The position numbers were made by a program, and so were the translations under genes. A stretch of DNA of 58,889 nt, taken from the IMG/VR virus record IMGVR_UViG_3300022845_000004, positions 1 to 58,889 of that record; one strand, written 5' to 3'. Shown in pieces: positions 34,559 to 43,367 of this stretch; position 1 is the first letter of the stretch, and the number at the start of each line of letters is the position of its first letter. The notes under the pieces were generated by a model. It ran no database searches and was not told the DNA's origin. It saw only the letters and a list, made by a program, of their open reading frames with translations. The DNA is from a virus.

Positions 34559-36433
34559 TTATAGATCTTCTTCAGGATCTTCTTCATCATTTTCTAATGG
34601 TTCGGTCCCTACCGGAAAATTTCCACCTTCTACTGGTACGTCACCGGGAGCACCAAATTCGGGAATTGCTGATCCCATCTCGGAACCCGCGCCCGTTCCA
34701 TCAGGAGGAACACCCATTCCACCACCTTCTGGGCCTCCACCACCTTCTAATCCTTCTTGGGCATCAGCCATTGCCTCTAAATGATCTCTCCAATTTGGCC
34801 CCATTTGACCAATTTGCATCAATTCCCATTGTAGGGCAGCATCTTTACGCAACCATGCCATATTTTCAGAAATCTTATCATCGGTAAGACCAAGATAATA
34901 TCTCTGTGCAAAGGTTTTCGAGATTGATTCGTTTTGAGCCATGTTCGAGAAATTGTTATATTTCAAATCAAACAATTGTTGCTGTCTTATTGCAAAATAA
35001 CTAGATGGTGGTGTAAATTCTAAATCAAAATTAGATTCATGTAGTCCGTATTCTTTCCACCAATCTCTAAGTTTTAAATGAGTGACAAATGACGCTTTAA
35101 ATCCTTGAGCAAATGCTCGTTGAATTCTAATGATAAATTTGGCAAATCTAAGCTCTTCTCGCAAGATTTCTGCGCCATCGCTAAAACTTTGCTCTGGGTT
35201 TAGTCTGCTAGTAGGAACTTTTAAAGATTGATAAAGTTTTTTAACGAAATATTGCAAGTCGGCTAGTTCGCCTAATGATCCACCACCCGGAAGTGACTCA
35301 ACGTTAGACCCATCTTCACCTTTTCTTCGAGCAAACCAATAATCATCCAACATGGACATAGGTTCGTATACATTAGACGCACCGGGAGACTGGCTCGACC
35401 CGTCATAAGATTTTCTATTCCTATACTGATGCATCATCTGTTTAATATATGCTTCTGCCTTTGCTGGTGGCAATGTTCCAACGTCGATAGTGAATTTCAA
35501 TCGTTCTGGTGCTCTAACCATTCGATAAATGATAATAGCATCTTCGATGAGTGAAACTTGCTTGTAGGCTCTACGACAATTCTCTAAAAATGGAATTCTG
35601 ATTGTAAAATCTTCATTCCATATACCAGAATGGATATATGTAATTTGTTTTCCTTCTAACGTTAAGATCTGTTGTTGTAAAGAATTAACCGGATTGGTAT
35701 TCTTCATGTTCGGTGGAACATTTGGATTGGATTGAATATCAACAGGCTTTTGAAATAAGAAATTTTGAATTACCGTGTTTTGAACATTGTCATATACTGG
35801 ATTGATAAGATCTCCGGGAACTGTTATTGCACCAACAATGCCAAGATTGGTTTTTTCTTCATGAATAACATTTTCAAAGAAGACTTCTCCCTCAGTAAGC
35901 CAATTTCTACAGTAAGCCCAACCCTTTCTTTGGATTTCAAAAATATTAATGAATCGATAGAATTCTTTTTCGATCTCTGAGCGTTCTTCGGACTCTATCT
36001 TGTTAAAATTGTTAAACTTGATTGAAATAGCTCGTCCATTATCATCAATATTAACAAAGTCATCGCAAATTTCATCCAAACAATCAGAAACTTCTGCAAA
36101 TGCGGCCATTCTTCGATATTCCGATAACCTACGTGGTTTATCGGTGTCCAAAGCGGCGTAAATATACTGATGATATCCTTTATCGGTATTAAATGCACTA
36201 GGAGAGAATTGATCCTGCCAAGACTGATCCATATAAGGACCAGTGATGACAGATTGCCTCATTATTTTGGCTTCACGATTCTTAGTTAATCTACTAAATA
36301 ACTCATATTTTGGATTATTTTCATCAACGTCCTGAACAATCTCAGCATAAGGCAATTTTTGTAGTAAACTTGAGACGAACCCTCTACCTTGATCTGTTTT
36401 TCCGCCAGCCTGTGAAAATGCGTTTGATGCCAT
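34559..36433 (-). CDS. 20: portal protein gp20-like
   Basis: 624 residues (T4 gp20: 524). Clear T4-family portal features: YRRMAAFAEVSDCLDEICDD, RKGWAYCRNWLTEGEVFFEN, LIEDAIIIYRMVRAPERLKF and PGGGSLGELADLQYFVKKLY. The extra length is a Pro/Gly/Glu-rich acidic C-terminus (GGGGPEGGGMG, ending EEDPEEDL) that is probably disordered. The dodecamer forms the DNA channel and starts prohead assembly. ATAAATA lies 9 nt before the ATG. Confidence 0.93.
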   Translation of the reverse strand: MASNAFSQAGGKTDQGRGFVSSLLQKLPYAEIVQDVDENNPKYELFSRLTKNREAKIMRQSVITGPYMDQSWQDQFSPSAFNTDKGYHQYIYAALDTDKPRRLSEYRRMAAFAEVSDCLDEICDDFVNIDDNGRAISIKFNNFNKIESEERSEIEKEFYRFINIFEIQRKGWAYCRNWLTEGEVFFENVIHEEKTNLGIVGAITVPGDLINPVYDNVQNTVIQNFLFQKPVDIQSNPNVPPNMKNTNPVNSLQQQILTLEGKQITYIHSGIWNEDFTIRIPFLENCRRAYKQVSLIEDAIIIYRMVRAPERLKFTIDVGTLPPAKAEAYIKQMMHQYRNRKSYDGSSQSPGASNVYEPMSMLDDYWFARRKGEDGSNVESLPGGGSLGELADLQYFVKKLYQSLKVPTSRLNPEQSFSDGAEILREELRFAKFIIRIQRAFAQGFKASFVTHLKLRDWWKEYGLHESNFDLEFTPPSSYFAIRQQQLFDLKYNNFSNMAQNESISKTFAQRYYLGLTDDKISENMAWLRKDAALQWELMQIGQMGPNWRDHLEAMADAQEGLEGGGGPEGGGMGVPPDGTGAGSEMGSAIPEFGAPGDVPVEGGNFPVGTEPLENDEEDPEEDL

Positions 36434-36442
36434 GTTATAATA

Positions 36443-36449
36443 TATTTAT
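36443..36449 (-). promoter_or_regulatory. late promoter ATAAATA
   Basis: Ends 9 nt before the portal ATG (36433). Confidence 0.65.
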
Positions 36450-36471
36450 CGATTTATTCTATAAATCCAAT

Positions 36472-38691
36472 TTATTGAGAATATTTTGGGAATTCGGAAA
36501 AATCTGCTTTTTTTATAGGATATGTACTCCCCAATTCTAAAGCCTTTTCATATAATATATCATAATAATATGATAATAACCCACCAATTCCAAAATTCGA
36601 AAACATAGATAACCCAAATAGTATATAGTCATCATTAACTATAAATCCTTCCGGTGAGCTACTATCACCACCAACTAACGCACCACCATTCCCAGAATAT
36701 CCGAAACATTGCCAATTATCTGTTCTAGATGTACCGCTTACACTTGTTGGAAATGTCATACGATATCGCACTGGTGCGTATTTATGATCTTGGGTACCGT
36801 TCACCCCATTGATAGAAAACGAATTCGGTAGATATAAGTTCCAATCAGGTGGTAATAACGTAGCTGGTTGTATATCAGAACTTATAGCACTTAATAATTT
36901 AGCTATAACTATGTCTCCACCAAAATATGATCCATCGTATCCTATAGTATTAGCCGACGATGTTATATATCCCGTATGAGCTGCACCAGCAGAACTTCTC
37001 CATGTAATAGTCACAGGAAATGCTAAATTTGATTGGTAATGGCGAGAAAATATACATATATCAGGAGATATTAAAGTTGCTCTACTACGACTATTACTGG
37101 TGGTATTATTTTTACCTATAGAATAGAAGGACATATCGACATCAGCCATCCAATGATTAATATTTCTTTGAGAATATGTGTTAGATGTGTAATAAGACAT
37201 TTGTGGATGAAAATTGTATAACGGGACAAATGCTGATGATGCTTTACCAACTAATCGTTTTTGCACTTCATTATCTATATGATATGCTAAAGAATTAGAA
37301 TCGAATAGAACATTGGATGATGATGGGATACCAAATATCATCGATTCATCGGTGATATTATAAATATGATCCCCCATAGGAGACCCTGATAAATATATAT
37401 TAAATAACCCATTATCAGTAGATATTACTCTATAATCATCCGATATGATCACAGGACCACTTATACCAAAATATAATGATTCTAATGATAATAAATTATC
37501 AATATTAAAGGATGAAATATTCCAAGATTTACCATATATTAATAAATCTTGATACATATCCAGATATGATGATGTTGTTATATATGAACTAGTTACAGGA
37601 TTTATTAAACTTAGATATATATATGGTGTATAATAGGTATACGAAGTCAACGGTATCAAATAAGTTAAAACATTGGTCCCAAAATCAGCAGATATCCCAA
37701 AATATCCCGAGTCTACGGCTCGATAACGTCCATCAACACTCGTAACAGGACCATTGAATGACATATCAACGATATCGATATCCAAGGTCATAACACTAAT
37801 AGTGGTGTATAAGGTTTCTACCGATCCTATAGGTGGGTTATCAAATACTATATTTTCCAACTGCTCTGTTAACACATTTTCCAACTGTTCGGTTAAAATA
37901 GTTCCATCGAAATTATATACGAAATAATCAGTCGATATATATTTACCAATTTGATAAATATCATCAATAAAATTGGATGATATTGTTTGCATTGTTAAAT
38001 CTATATCATTAACAAATTCAAAAAACGTTGCTGATATTGTAACTCCGCCACTAGTCCATGATGTTATTTTACCACTTTGATCAACATTTATAATATTGGA
38101 ATCATCCGTTGACCAAACGATATTAGGAATATCGTTACCAAAATAATCCACAACTTTTAAATTATAATATTTTCCTAAATGTTGTGTATTGAATCCTTTT
38201 GAGTAATAATCAATTCCTTGATAATCAACTAATATAATAAGAAGTGGATTTATAGGATCATCGAAATCGCTATTAATTATGATTCCATCGACCCATGGAT
38301 TTTGTATATCAACGGCTCCCACATACGAACTGATAAATGGCATTCTACTATCAATTGTTAATTTCCCATAACCCGCTTCGTTTTCTATAATCACATCGAT
38401 ATATCCAACAGTTTTGGGGGTTTGAGGTAAATTGAATGATATAATATTCTCCGACGAAATTTCAAATTCTGGAACAATAATGGCGTCGAATGATGGATAT
38501 GCTAGATGTTGCTTCAATTTACGAGACGAAAATGGATCAAATGTTGTTACATTTTCAAACATGTCAATATTCGACCCACTCACATATAAATTTCTTATAT
38601 CTAAAAATCGTTTTCCATATATTTTTAGATATATACTCGATGGTGGTGTATTATTACCAACATTAAAGTGGTATGGATATACTTTTCTCAT
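36472..38691 (-). CDS. fibre/adhesin with BIG2-like domain and trypsin-fold protease domain
   Basis: 739 residues. Residues ~170-235 read like a BIG2 Ig domain (IVWSTDDSNIINVDQSGKIT). Residues ~510-700 follow a trypsin-like layout: ATLISPDICIFSRHY supplies the His (near 548), GGDIVIAKLLSAI the Asp (near 592) and GGDSSSPEGFIVNDD the Ser loop (near 676). All three triad residues appear present. The N-terminus (IYLKIYGKRFLDIRNLYVSG) resembles an IPT/attachment segment. It lies 1 nt after the gp15 gene and before the portal. A surface protease on a fibre, cutting host proteins or itself, is the inference. Confidence 0.65.
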   Translation of the reverse strand: MRKVYPYHFNVGNNTPPSSIYLKIYGKRFLDIRNLYVSGSNIDMFENVTTFDPFSSRKLKQHLAYPSFDAIIVPEFEISSENIISFNLPQTPKTVGYIDVIIENEAGYGKLTIDSRMPFISSYVGAVDIQNPWVDGIIINSDFDDPINPLLIILVDYQGIDYYSKGFNTQHLGKYYNLKVVDYFGNDIPNIVWSTDDSNIINVDQSGKITSWTSGGVTISATFFEFVNDIDLTMQTISSNFIDDIYQIGKYISTDYFVYNFDGTILTEQLENVLTEQLENIVFDNPPIGSVETLYTTISVMTLDIDIVDMSFNGPVTSVDGRYRAVDSGYFGISADFGTNVLTYLIPLTSYTYYTPYIYLSLINPVTSSYITTSSYLDMYQDLLIYGKSWNISSFNIDNLLSLESLYFGISGPVIISDDYRVISTDNGLFNIYLSGSPMGDHIYNITDESMIFGIPSSSNVLFDSNSLAYHIDNEVQKRLVGKASSAFVPLYNFHPQMSYYTSNTYSQRNINHWMADVDMSFYSIGKNNTTSNSRSRATLISPDICIFSRHYQSNLAFPVTITWRSSAGAAHTGYITSSANTIGYDGSYFGGDIVIAKLLSAISSDIQPATLLPPDWNLYLPNSFSINGVNGTQDHKYAPVRYRMTFPTSVSGTSRTDNWQCFGYSGNGGALVGGDSSSPEGFIVNDDYILFGLSMFSNFGIGGLLSYYYDILYEKALELGSTYPIKKADFSEFPKYSQ

Positions 38692-38692
38692 A

Positions 38693-39439
38693 TTAAAAAT
38701 TTGGTCGAGCCGAAACGCTAAGATATTCGGTTGTTAATGTATCTAGATCGACCAATAACCCATTATTGAAATTTGTCGAATTGTAGTCAGAATCAATAAC
38801 ATATATTTTACTAACGACATCTTCCATTTTTTTAAATAGCCATCCTTTAATAATGAATGATGTATCCGCTGTGACTCTATATGATTGGTTCCCGGCTAAA
38901 TCGATAGGATAATTCATGGCAATGTTACCACTCCATAAAATTTCAGATCGAATTTCGGTTGGAAATTTCGCATCAACATGAGGCATTTTCCACGAAATTA
39001 CAATATACGGGTCATTGTAAGGAACAAAATTTGAAATTATCTGATCCATATCAACTTGATATTTTGTAATGATCGTCATATTAACAGATATATTAATGGG
39101 AACGGGTTGTGGGATTTTTTTATCGTATTCATATACATTGGTTTCGTTGTTATATGGGATCTCGAACCCATCATTCTTATTAAATACCCGAGAATTATCT
39201 CTAGATATACTAGCAATACTCACGGAAACTGCTGGAAGAGTTAGCCCTCCCGGTGCAGGATTATTCAAAGTGGCAAAAACTCTAGATTTTGGCGCGTAAA
39301 CATATATCACCTTCACGGCACTTAATGAAGGAATTACACTCTTTTGATTATCATATCTCTTGATCGTGATATCATTAAATGCTCCAATAAACTGCTCTAA
39401 TAGAGTTTGGACTTCCCATGCATATGTGTAGTTCTTCAT
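38693..39439 (-). CDS. 15: tail sheath stabiliser/completion protein gp15-like
   Basis: 248 residues (T4 gp15: 272). The family pattern is visible: an N-terminal helix ending IGAFNDITIKRYDN, a KVIYVYAPKSRVFATLNN strand, LTLPAVSVSIASISRDNSR, PVPINISVNMTIITKYQVDM and DQIISNFVPYNDPYIVISW. In T4, gp15 caps the sheath and tube and joins tail to head. ATAAGTA lies 11 nt before the ATG. Confidence 0.8.
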   Translation of the reverse strand: MKNYTYAWEVQTLLEQFIGAFNDITIKRYDNQKSVIPSLSAVKVIYVYAPKSRVFATLNNPAPGGLTLPAVSVSIASISRDNSRVFNKNDGFEIPYNNETNVYEYDKKIPQPVPINISVNMTIITKYQVDMDQIISNFVPYNDPYIVISWKMPHVDAKFPTEIRSEILWSGNIAMNYPIDLAGNQSYRVTADTSFIIKGWLFKKMEDVVSKIYVIDSDYNSTNFNNGLLVDLDTLTTEYLSVSARPNF

Positions 39440-39450
39440 ATTATGAGAAC

Positions 39451-39457
39451 TACTTAT
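39451..39457 (-). promoter_or_regulatory. late promoter ATAAGTA
   Basis: Ends 11 nt before the gp15-like ATG (39439). Confidence 0.6.
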
Positions 39458-39463
39458 TTAAAA

Positions 39464-41113
39464 TTACTTAAATCGTTCTAAGAAATGTTTAGGTAGGTGT
39501 GAATTCTCTCTCTGGATCGCACTAACGAGGGTTCCGTCTAGTATGTATGTGATTGAATAATCATCAATTGATCGAGTGCATCGCCCACTCATCTGAATTA
39601 CGTTATCCAACATCTTCATAGCATATCGTTTTGGAAATTCTTTGAAGAGTCTCTTGATTCGATTACTACCCAAAGGTAGATAAGGAGCCTTACAGATGAT
39701 CTGGAATCGGCCTAGATCGTCGTCTAGACTTACTCCGGTATCCATAGATGGGCTAACCATGATAGTGGGTTCTGTTGAGTTTTTATGAATCTCTAAAAGA
39801 TCTTCGTTAGTTACCCCCGGTTCCCTGAATAAATATCGGGGATCGTCACCAATTTGTCGTCTGACTTCTTGAAGAATTCTATTAGAATGGCAGTGAATCA
39901 CGCCCTTTTCGTTTGCATGAGTCTCGCATACGCTAATCGCGGATTCAATAATTTTTGGCAGAAATTGTTCCATGGTTTTAAAACTTAAATTGTATTTTTT
40001 ACTACACAAGATCGGAGATTTTTTGGGATCAAAACTTGATGAGATTTCAAAAAATTCGAAATCGTCTCGGTCGATTCCCAAGGATTTAGCATATTCAACG
40101 GGGTTTGAAATTGTAGCAGACATCATCAAAACTTTATCGGCTCCATCAAAAAGGATTTGAGTTAATGGTCTGATGTCGTAAGGTGTAAACGTTGCGCCTT
40201 CATCATCTAAGGATTCTACCATATATTGGCATGATGTCCAATATGTGAACGCCTGATCAAGTTCTTTGATCATATTATTCAATCGACTGATTTTTTTAAC
40301 CAGTTTAGGATTGATGTTTTTGTAGTTATTATTTGAACTGTTGGTCGATGCTTCGGCTACGGCATCATCATAAAAAATTTCGAGTTGTGTTCTGATATCC
40401 ACCAACCAGTTCTTAGCAACATTCAAATTTTCGCTTTTTAGTGGTTTGACGATTACCTTTTCAAACTCTAGAATTTTGTAATTGATTTTTACGGAATATT
40501 TGCCCACAAGTTCTTCTTCTAATTCAGAAGCTTCGTCTAAAATAAGATATTGCCTCTTTCTAAGAAACTCGGGTAAATTGAAAAATACATTGTAATTTAA
40601 AAATGGTCCTTTAGATGCAAGACCTTGATTTCTATTTCTATAATAGGGACAACAATTTTCATCAAAACATGTTTGTTTTTGTTTAGTTGATAGGGAACAT
40701 GGTGCAAAATCAGTAGTAAAGTCGTTATCGACGAAACATTGATAATTACTCTTTCCTTTGATCGTAAAGTCATCAGAAAATAGATTGTGATATTGGTCTT
40801 GTAATGATTTGGTAATCGTCAAAATAAATGCACCATATGACTCGGCATTTAAGAAATCGTCCTCAACCGCAAATCCGCCATCCCTCCGTCTTTTGTAAAT
40901 TTGATAATTTAGAATCAGACTTTCGAGATATGGATCAATATCTCTCGAACTATTTGCAATAGTTTTAGAGATGTGGGATTTTCCCGAACCAGTCGGAAGA
41001 ACACCTATTGCGAATTTTTTACCCGATGTCCAGATGCTCTCAATTTTATCTAGAGCGTCGAGTTGTTGTTTTCGTGGAGTGTATTCTTTTGGAAAGAAAT
41101 CTTTTAATGACAT
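39464..41113 (-). CDS. DinG/XPD-like SF2 helicase with Fe-S cysteine cluster
   Basis: 549 residues. Walker A GVLPTGSGKSH (38-47), a cysteine set spaced CFVDNDF...CSLSTKQKQTCFDENCCPYY that resembles an XPD/DinG Fe-S cluster, then ILDEASELEEEL (motif II DEAS rather than DEAH), LMMSATISNP (motif III), TIMVSPSMDTGVSLDDD and IQMSGRCTRS (motif VI). A 5'-3' DNA helicase role in repair or replication is expected from the family. It uses a sigma70-like promoter rather than a late element. Confidence 0.82.
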   Translation of the reverse strand: MSLKDFFPKEYTPRKQQLDALDKIESIWTSGKKFAIGVLPTGSGKSHISKTIANSSRDIDPYLESLILNYQIYKRRRDGGFAVEDDFLNAESYGAFILTITKSLQDQYHNLFSDDFTIKGKSNYQCFVDNDFTTDFAPCSLSTKQKQTCFDENCCPYYRNRNQGLASKGPFLNYNVFFNLPEFLRKRQYLILDEASELEEELVGKYSVKINYKILEFEKVIVKPLKSENLNVAKNWLVDIRTQLEIFYDDAVAEASTNSSNNNYKNINPKLVKKISRLNNMIKELDQAFTYWTSCQYMVESLDDEGATFTPYDIRPLTQILFDGADKVLMMSATISNPVEYAKSLGIDRDDFEFFEISSSFDPKKSPILCSKKYNLSFKTMEQFLPKIIESAISVCETHANEKGVIHCHSNRILQEVRRQIGDDPRYLFREPGVTNEDLLEIHKNSTEPTIMVSPSMDTGVSLDDDLGRFQIICKAPYLPLGSNRIKRLFKEFPKRYAMKMLDNVIQMSGRCTRSIDDYSITYILDGTLVSAIQRENSHLPKHFLERFK

Positions 41114-41119
41114 CTTTAA

Positions 41120-41148
41120 TTGATATCACACTTTTTACTTTTGAGCAA
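41120..41148 (-). promoter_or_regulatory. sigma70-like promoter for the helicase gene
   Basis: TTGCTC, 17-nt spacer, TATCAA (with TG one base upstream), then 6 nt to the ATG. The -35 is weak. Confidence 0.35.
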
Positions 41149-41374
41149 GTATATTTGTATACCTATTATCAACTATTTTTCGAATACATGTACATCCATA
41201 GTATGCAAAATTATCAGAATCTCGTCCAGAATATCCACGACCATAGCATTTTTTACAGTTGTTGGGCGGTTGTTTAAGTAGGGCAATCTGTCCTATATCT
41301 AGAATTTTTATATCTTTTTCAGGAACTTGGTAAATAGTTCCGGAGAACACGCTATATATAAATTTGTTAGGCAT
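41135..41374 (-). CDS. small zinc-finger protein, DnaJ-type CxxCxGRG
   Basis: 79 residues. NCKKCYGRGYSGRDSDNFAY followed by CTCIRK gives a CxxCxGxGxxG plus CxC knuckle like the DnaJ zinc-binding region. The N-terminal half (IYSVFSGTIYQVPEKDIKIL) is strand-rich. Short proteins of this kind recur in large T4-like phages with unknown role. It follows the membrane-protein gene by 2 nt. Confidence 0.6.
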   Translation of the reverse strand: MPNKFIYSVFSGTIYQVPEKDIKILDIGQIALLKQPPNNCKKCYGRGYSGRDSDNFAYYGCTCIRKIVDNRYTNILAQK

Positions 41375-41376
41375 AG

Positions 41377-41598
41377 TTATCGATCAAATATTAGAATGAT
41401 GAGAAAACCTACTAGAAAAATTGCTGCCGTTGCTGCTAAAATTGCCAATCCTATGGCGAACCCAACCCATAAAGGTGCCAGAACCCATAACCAAGACCAT
41501 GTGATGAATCCGGTTAATTTTAAAACTATGAATGCGATTGTGAGAAGACCGAAAAAACTAGTTCCTCCTGATATTTTAATTGTGCCTTTATTTTCCAT
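41377..41598 (-). CDS. small two-helix membrane protein
   Basis: 73 residues with two predicted membrane segments: GLLTIAFIVLKLTGFITW and WVGFAIGLAILAATAAIFLV. A polar N-terminus MENKGTIKISGGTSFF precedes them. Not recognised. It is in an operon of small proteins between the helicase and chaperonin genes; a membrane-modifying role early in infection is possible. Confidence 0.6.
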   Translation of the reverse strand: MENKGTIKISGGTSFFGLLTIAFIVLKLTGFITWSWLWVLAPLWVGFAIGLAILAATAAIFLVGFLIILIFDR

Positions 41599-41604
41599 AA
41601 TATT

Positions 41605-41964
41605 TTAGTTTTTTGATATAACCAGTATATTATCAAAAAATTTGTTTTTTACAAGATTTTTTTTAGGTGTGTATAGAGATATATAAGGCTCGGCATCTTG
41701 AAAATGTTTTTGAAGCGTCGAAATTCGATAATCGAAATATATCAGATTATCGCTCGGATGCTCTTCGATTTGAAATGGTATAGGAATTTCAATTTTATCT
41801 TTATCTTTCTTATCCGTATTTATAACAAAAACCAAGTAGAAATTCTTTTGGTAGAAAAGAATCATCTTTCCGCTTTTTAATGATTTGTTTTTGATTTCGA
41901 ATGTCAGATTTTGTTGCAAAAGATTTTTGCAACATTTTTCTAAAGGTGTGCCGTTAATTAACAT
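41605..41964 (-). CDS. hypothetical protein
   Basis: 119 residues, not recognised. It is Lys/Phe/Asn-rich with the stretch MILFYQKNFYLVFVINTDKK and ends NILVISKN. It starts 2 nt after the WYL_2-like gene, so it is likely co-translated. No domain or membrane segment is clear. Confidence 0.5.
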   Translation of the reverse strand: MLINGTPLEKCCKNLLQQNLTFEIKNKSLKSGKMILFYQKNFYLVFVINTDKKDKDKIEIPIPFQIEEHPSDNLIYFDYRISTLQKHFQDAEPYISLYTPKKNLVKNKFFDNILVISKN

Positions 41965-41966
41965 AA

Positions 41967-42392
41967 TTATGGTCTATCTATAAATGCTGATTTCTGTGCT
42001 GGTGTCCATTTTAAAACCGTTCCATTAAAATATTCCCAGAAATCGTGCTGTGCTTTTTTGTTTTCCAGAACATTGTTGAGATTTTTCTGGGATCTGGTTG
42101 GAATTGTCCTAGCAATTCGGATACTTTCTAATGGGACTGATCTCCAATCCTGCATGATAATATCCCATACAACCAATAGGTTTTTAGATGCTGCATTATA
42201 TGCTGGTGCATTTCGAGGTTTTCGGAATCTTAGAATTTTTTTACCTAATTCTGAATTTAAAAGCAATGGATCGAGAGTCATAAGCATTCTTCTGACTGTA
42301 GGTCGTCTATTTTTATCTCTCCGGACAAAAACTATTTCTAATACGTTTTTAAACGCAGAAGATTTTAAACCATCTCTCGAAATTCCGGCCAT
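41967..42392 (-). CDS. WYL_2/DUF2693-like Sm-barrel protein
   Basis: 141 residues. VLEIVFVRRDKNRRPTVRRM ... MTLDPLLL and NLLVVWDIIMQDWRSVPLES ... IRIAR match the T4-like small beta-barrel family (WYL_2, formerly DUF2693), which looks like an SH3/Sm fold. C-terminal helices AQHDFWEYFNGT and TPAQKSAFIDRP follow. It overlaps the GroES-like gene by 1 bp. The exact role is unknown; nucleic-acid or ligand sensing is the family guess. Confidence 0.6.
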   Translation of the reverse strand: MAGISRDGLKSSAFKNVLEIVFVRRDKNRRPTVRRMLMTLDPLLLNSELGKKILRFRKPRNAPAYNAASKNLLVVWDIIMQDWRSVPLESIRIARTIPTRSQKNLNNVLENKKAQHDFWEYFNGTVLKWTPAQKSAFIDRP

Positions 42393-42775
42393 TATTCTGT
42401 TGGTTTTACAACTCCAAAAATTCGACTTTCGCTTAGGAAAATTACGTTAGAAATTCCGTTGATGTTCGCGGCTTTAATTCCTTTATCGTTTGGGAACATA
42501 ACATGATCTCCTTGTTTGACGACTTTGCAATCGGTTCCAGCCAAAATAACCTTGCCAATTCTCCATGCAAAATTTACAGCATCAATTGGCACATATAGGG
42601 AGCCTCTTTTAACTTCTCTACCGTCTGCTGATACGTCTGCGTATTGCACAAATAGGGTGTCATAAAGGACAGTGGTTAATTCCCAACCGTCTAAGTTGAT
42701 ATCAGAATTTTTATAACTTTCGAGTTCAACCAATCCACGGTTAAGGTTTTCAATATTGTGAGGACGTTCTATCAT
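42392..42775 (-). CDS. GroES-like co-chaperonin (gp31 analogue)
   Basis: 127 residues (T4 gp31: 111). The Cpn10 barrel is recognisable: TVLYDTLFVQYA, RIGKVILAGTDCKVVKQGDH then VMFPNDKGIKA, and the closing strand RIFGVVKP. The segment between the strands (SADGREVKRGSLYVPIDAVN) would be the GroEL-binding mobile loop region. T4 gp31 replaces GroES to allow folding of the large capsid protein, and the same role is likely here. A weak GTAAATA element lies 7 nt before the ATG. Confidence 0.68.
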   Translation of the reverse strand: MIERPHNIENLNRGLVELESYKNSDINLDGWELTTVLYDTLFVQYADVSADGREVKRGSLYVPIDAVNFAWRIGKVILAGTDCKVVKQGDHVMFPNDKGIKAANINGISNVIFLSESRIFGVVKPTE

Positions 42776-42781
42776 AGAAAA

Positions 42782-43180
42782 CTATTTACCAATAGCCTCT
42801 AATTCTGCAAGTGTTTTATTATATGAAATATATTCTCTCATAGATATATCCATATTTCTACAAATGATCGCTGGGTCAAAGTAATTGATATCGTCTTTAT
42901 CTACCTTTATAGCCTTTGCTTCGGATTTTTTAATATATGATGCGTTTTTATTAGTTGTGGGTAAAACGGTCCGGTAAAATCTAGATGATTTTATAAAATC
43001 TGAACCCCCTTCTACATTGTTCCATCTGTTATGAGTCAAATTAACGATCATGGCATTAGTGGGTGTCGTCATAGATATCCATCTATTCAAAATAAATGGA
43101 GGAACGGTGTCTGTATCAACAATAGGATCAGATCCCCATTTTTTTAAAATGAAATCTAAAAATTTAAATAAGTTATCCAT
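42782..43180 (-). CDS. 62: clamp loader small subunit gp62-like
   Basis: 132 residues (T4 gp62: 187). Recognised mainly from PPFILNRWISMTTPTNAMIV, the conserved N-terminal segment of T4-like gp62, with DTDTVPPF before it. The rest is short and divergent (YIKKSEAKAIKVDKDDINYF). gp62 bridges gp44 subunits in the clamp loader. Unlike T4, it is far from the gp44 gene (24693-25619). It overlaps the next upstream gene by 8 bp. Confidence 0.58.
   Translation of the reverse strand: MDNLFKFLDFILKKWGSDPIVDTDTVPPFILNRWISMTTPTNAMIVNLTHNRWNNVEGGSDFIKSSRFYRTVLPTTNKNASYIKKSEAKAIKVDKDDINYFDPAIICRNMDISMREYISYNKTLAELEAIGK
42783..42789 (-). promoter_or_regulatory. possible late element GTAAATA
   Basis: Lies in the stop region of the upstream gene, 7 nt before ATG 42775 of the GroES-like gene. 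Confidence 0.35.
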
Positions 43181-43367
43181 CCCGTGAAGACATCAATTTT
43201 AGTCTATTATCCAATTCACCATCGATCTTATCGATCCATTTTTTTTTGGCCTTTGCATTCGCATCGATCCATCCATCGCGAAGGATTAAAATAGTTTTAT
43301 CGATCTCGGCGATTAATTTTGAATGTTTCGTCTTTGGTTTTTTATTTTTTGGTGTTGTCGATTTCAT
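43173..43367 (-). CDS. small basic hypothetical protein
   Basis: 64 residues. A Lys/Pro-rich N-terminus (MKSTTPKNKKPKTKHSKLIA) is followed by one long helix (EIDKTILILRDGWIDANAKA). Overlaps both neighbours, so it is part of a coupled operon. Not recognised; a nucleic-acid-binding accessory is possible from the charge alone. Confidence 0.5.
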   Translation of the reverse strand: MKSTTPKNKKPKTKHSKLIAEIDKTILILRDGWIDANAKAKKKWIDKIDGELDNRLKLMSSRDG

